Origin: Pseudomonadota bacterium
GTDB taxonomy: Bacteria > Pseudomonadota > Alphaproteobacteria > Rhizobiales > Beijerinckiaceae
Direction: 5' to 3'
Assembly: GCA_021780015.1 (NCBI GenBank)
Contig: JAJXZN010000314.1
Span: forward strand, 1-8,416
Length of the DNA stretch: 8,416 nt
Shown: piece by piece, positions 6,738-8,416 of the stretch
Numbering within the stretch: position 1 is the first letter of the stretch
How the letters are laid out: every line of letters starts with the position of its first letter
Position numbers and translations under genes: made by a program
The notes under the pieces: model-generated
Told to the model about the DNA's origin: nothing
Seen by the model: only the letters and a program-made list of their open reading frames with translations
Database searches by the model: none

Positions 6738-8416
6738 GATAGCTCGGCCCCTTCCTCACGCCGATGCCGCTGACGATCGTCGGCGCGGTATGCATCGTGC
6801 TTAAACCGGCGCGGAATTCCTCTGCCACGTCTTCCGCGTCATAACCGCTGCGGATGATGCGCGGCTTGACGAAAACGATGATCTCGGTCCGGTCCTTGGT
6901 GTCGTTCGTCGTGCTGAACAAATCGCCAAGGCCGCGGATCTGCTGCAGGATCGGGATGCCGGATTGGCTTTTGTTGTCGTCCTCGCTCATCAGACCGCCG
7001 AGCAGGACGGTCTGTCCGCTCGCCACGCCGACCGATGTGTGAATGCGCCGCTGCGAGATGGTCGGGTTGAGATTGGTCGTCCCGTTCGGCGGAATGCCGC
7101 CAACGACGTTCGAGACTTCCTGCTCGATTTCGAGTTCGACCGATCCGTTGGCGTGGATATGCGGCCACACTTTCAGGATGATGCCGATGTCCTGCATGGT
7201 CACGGTATTGACCACCGTATTCGAGGTCGAAAGTACGGTCGCCGAACCGGTCGAGATCGGAACCGAATCGCCAACCTGCAGGAACGCCGGCTGATTGTTC
7301 GAGACGACGAGCGACGGCGAAGACAAAACCTTCACCGTCGTCAAAGACGAGAGAGCGCTGAGTATGACCTTGGGCGCGGCCTGGGAACCGATCAGCACGT
7401 TCAGACCCGGTATCGCCGGATTGATCAGCGTCGATGCGGCCGAAGTGCTCAACGAAATCGCGCCGTGATTGACGCCGGCGCCGACGTCGGAGCTGCCGAA
7501 ATAATATTGCACGCCATATTGCAAGGCGTCGTTGAGCGTCACCTCGGCAATGGTCGCCTCGATGGCGACCTGCAATTGCGGCCGGTCGAGCGAACGGATG
7601 GAGCGCTCGATCGCCTGATAATCATCTTGGTTGGAATAGATGATGATTGAATTGTCGCTCGTGTCGGGGACGATGCGAACATTCTGGAACACGCCCTTGG
7701 GCAGATCGCCGCTCGGCTCGATCGTCGGTCCGCCGGCTTTTTTGTTGGTGGAGAAGCTGTCGAAGGACGCGGCTTCGCTCACATTGCTGTCATTCGCGAC
7801 AAGGCCGCCGCCGGCCTGCGTCGCCGCCGCCGAATTGCTGCTCAGCGCCCCAAATGCCGAATTGTTCTGGCTGCCGCCGGCGGCGGCATCCATATGCGCG
7901 AGTGCAGGATTGGTTCCCGGCGCCAATTGTTCAGCCGCCGTTTCATGCGGCGCGCCGCCCTGGCTGACAAAGATCGCATTCAATATTTTCGCAATCGTCT
8001 CGGCATTTCCATATTGCAGATGATAAACGCGCGCCGTCGTGCCGCCCATATCGTCGCGGTCGAGCCGCGCGATCCAGACTGCCGCCTGTCGGAGATAGCT
8101 GCGGTCACGCGTCACGGCCATGATCGCATTCATGCGATTGATCGGCTGAAAGCTGATCATTCCGCGGCCCTCGCCGCCGTCGGTCGTCTGGAAGACGCGC
8201 TGCAACTCCTGAATCATGGTGTCGGGCGAGGCGGAGCTCAACGGAAAAATGCCGACCGATTGATTGCGCATCCAGGTGACGTCAAAGCTCGAAATCATAT
8301 CGAGGACGTTTTGCCGCTCGCTCGCCGTGCCCTGGACCATCAGCAGGTTGCGGCTCGGGTCGGCCCGCACCGCGCCGGGCCGTGTCAGAAAATTCTCGGC
8401 TGCCTGGGCGACCGTT
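6724..8416 (-). CDS. gspD: Type II secretion system secretin GspD, 5' end outside the window
   Basis: This gene encodes the outer-membrane secretin ring through which folded proteins leave the periplasm. The frame is open to the right edge (563 residues visible, beginning TVAQAAENFLTRPGA), so an internal GTG near 8370 is not the true start; the signal peptide and N0 domain lie beyond the window. Visible parts in order: the end of an N1-type domain (RNLLMVQGTASERQ), an N2-type domain (VGIFPLSSASPDTMIQELQ to WIARLDR), an N3-type domain beginning ARVYHLQYGNAETIAKIL, interrupted by a Gly/Ala/Ser/Asn-rich stretch and resuming at FQNVRIVPDTSDNSIIIYS, then the secretin barrel from about QLQVAIEATIAEV. 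The barrel shows the family marks KVLSSPSLVVSNNQPA, VGDSVPI, GQTVLLGGLM, GIPILQ, GLGDLF and TEIIVFVKPRII. The stop overlaps the prepilin peptidase start by 14 bp, indicating translational coupling. Further gsp genes are expected to the right. Confidence 0.93.
   Translation of the reverse strand, partial: TVAQAAENFLTRPGAVRADPSRNLLMVQGTASERQNVLDMISSFDVTWMRNQSVGIFPLSSASPDTMIQELQRVFQTTDGGEGRGMISFQPINRMNAIMAVTRDRSYLRQAAVWIARLDRDDMGGTTARVYHLQYGNAETIAKILNAIFVSQGGAPHETAAEQLAPGTNPALAHMDAAAGGSQNNSAFGALSSNSAAATQAGGGLVANDSNVSEAASFDSFSTNKKAGGPTIEPSGDLPKGVFQNVRIVPDTSDNSIIIYSNQDDYQAIERSIRSLDRPQLQVAIEATIAEVTLNDALQYGVQYYFGSSDVGAGVNHGAISLSTSAASTLINPAIPGLNVLIGSQAAPKVILSALSSLTTVKVLSSPSLVVSNNQPAFLQVGDSVPISTGSATVLSTSNTVVNTVTMQDIGIILKVWPHIHANGSVELEIEQEVSNVVGGIPPNGTTNLNPTISQRRIHTSVGVASGQTVLLGGLMSEDDNKSQSGIPILQQIRGLGDLFSTTNDTKDRTEIIVFVKPRIIRSGYDAEDVAEEFRAGLSTMHTAPTIVSGIGVRKGPSYLVVK
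7705..7962 (-). other. Low-complexity insertion within the GspD N3-type domain
   Basis: About 86 residues between AKILNAIF and KGVFQNVRIVP are rich in Ala, Gly, Ser and Asn (for example GGSQNNSAFGALSSNSAAA). Glycine/serine-rich loops at this place are known in many GspD proteins and are probably disordered in the periplasmic channel. This one is rather long, but it stays in frame and looks like part of the normal protein. Confidence 0.6.

Noticed and set aside
8368..8370. GTG as the start of gspD
   Set aside because: The frame continues to the window edge with coding-like sequence (VAQAAENFLTRPGA), and there is no signal peptide at the GTG.

Overview
The window looks like chromosome from a high-GC alphaproteobacterium, most likely Hyphomicrobiales and possibly Beijerinckiaceae-like. 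This rests on the GC-rich codon use, the nitrate/sulfonate/bicarbonate-type ABC transporter with a fused double permease, the secreted caspase-like protein with a proline/lysine tail, and the type II secretion genes. It is an inference; no rRNA or marker gene is present. Both ends cut through genes.

Layout, left to right. Positions 1-1222 hold two tandem plus-strand paralogs that resemble the Imm52 family of polymorphic-toxin immunity proteins. The first is cut by the left edge and the second is complete. Their codon use is more mixed than that of the rest of the window, as expected for an accessory module, and any partner toxin would lie to the left, outside the window. Positions 1269-4323 hold a minus-strand two-gene operon: a fused double-domain ABC permease followed 7 bp later by an ATPase with a C-terminal AAA-associated domain. 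Together they form the core of an anion-type importer (nitrate/sulfonate/bicarbonate class, substrate unknown) with no substrate-binding protein in view. A 172-bp divergent intergenic region (4324-4495) separates this operon from a plus-strand gene (4496-6124) for an exported caspase-fold protein. That gene meets, tail to tail, a minus-strand pair at the right end: the type II secretion secretin gspD (cut by the right edge) and a short A24 prepilin peptidase whose start overlaps the end of gspD.

The most interesting points are these. The caspase-fold protein has lost both catalytic residues: Arg replaces His and Ala replaces Cys, so it appears to be a secreted pseudo-caspase with a long basic tail. 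The tandem immunity-like paralogs share a 29-residue C-terminal block that is identical in protein although the DNA differs at 12 silent positions, while the rest of the two proteins has diverged widely. The operons appear functionally independent: toxin immunity, nutrient import, an exported scaffold-like protein and protein secretion. I see no RNA genes, CRISPR arrays, insertion sequences or attachment sites.
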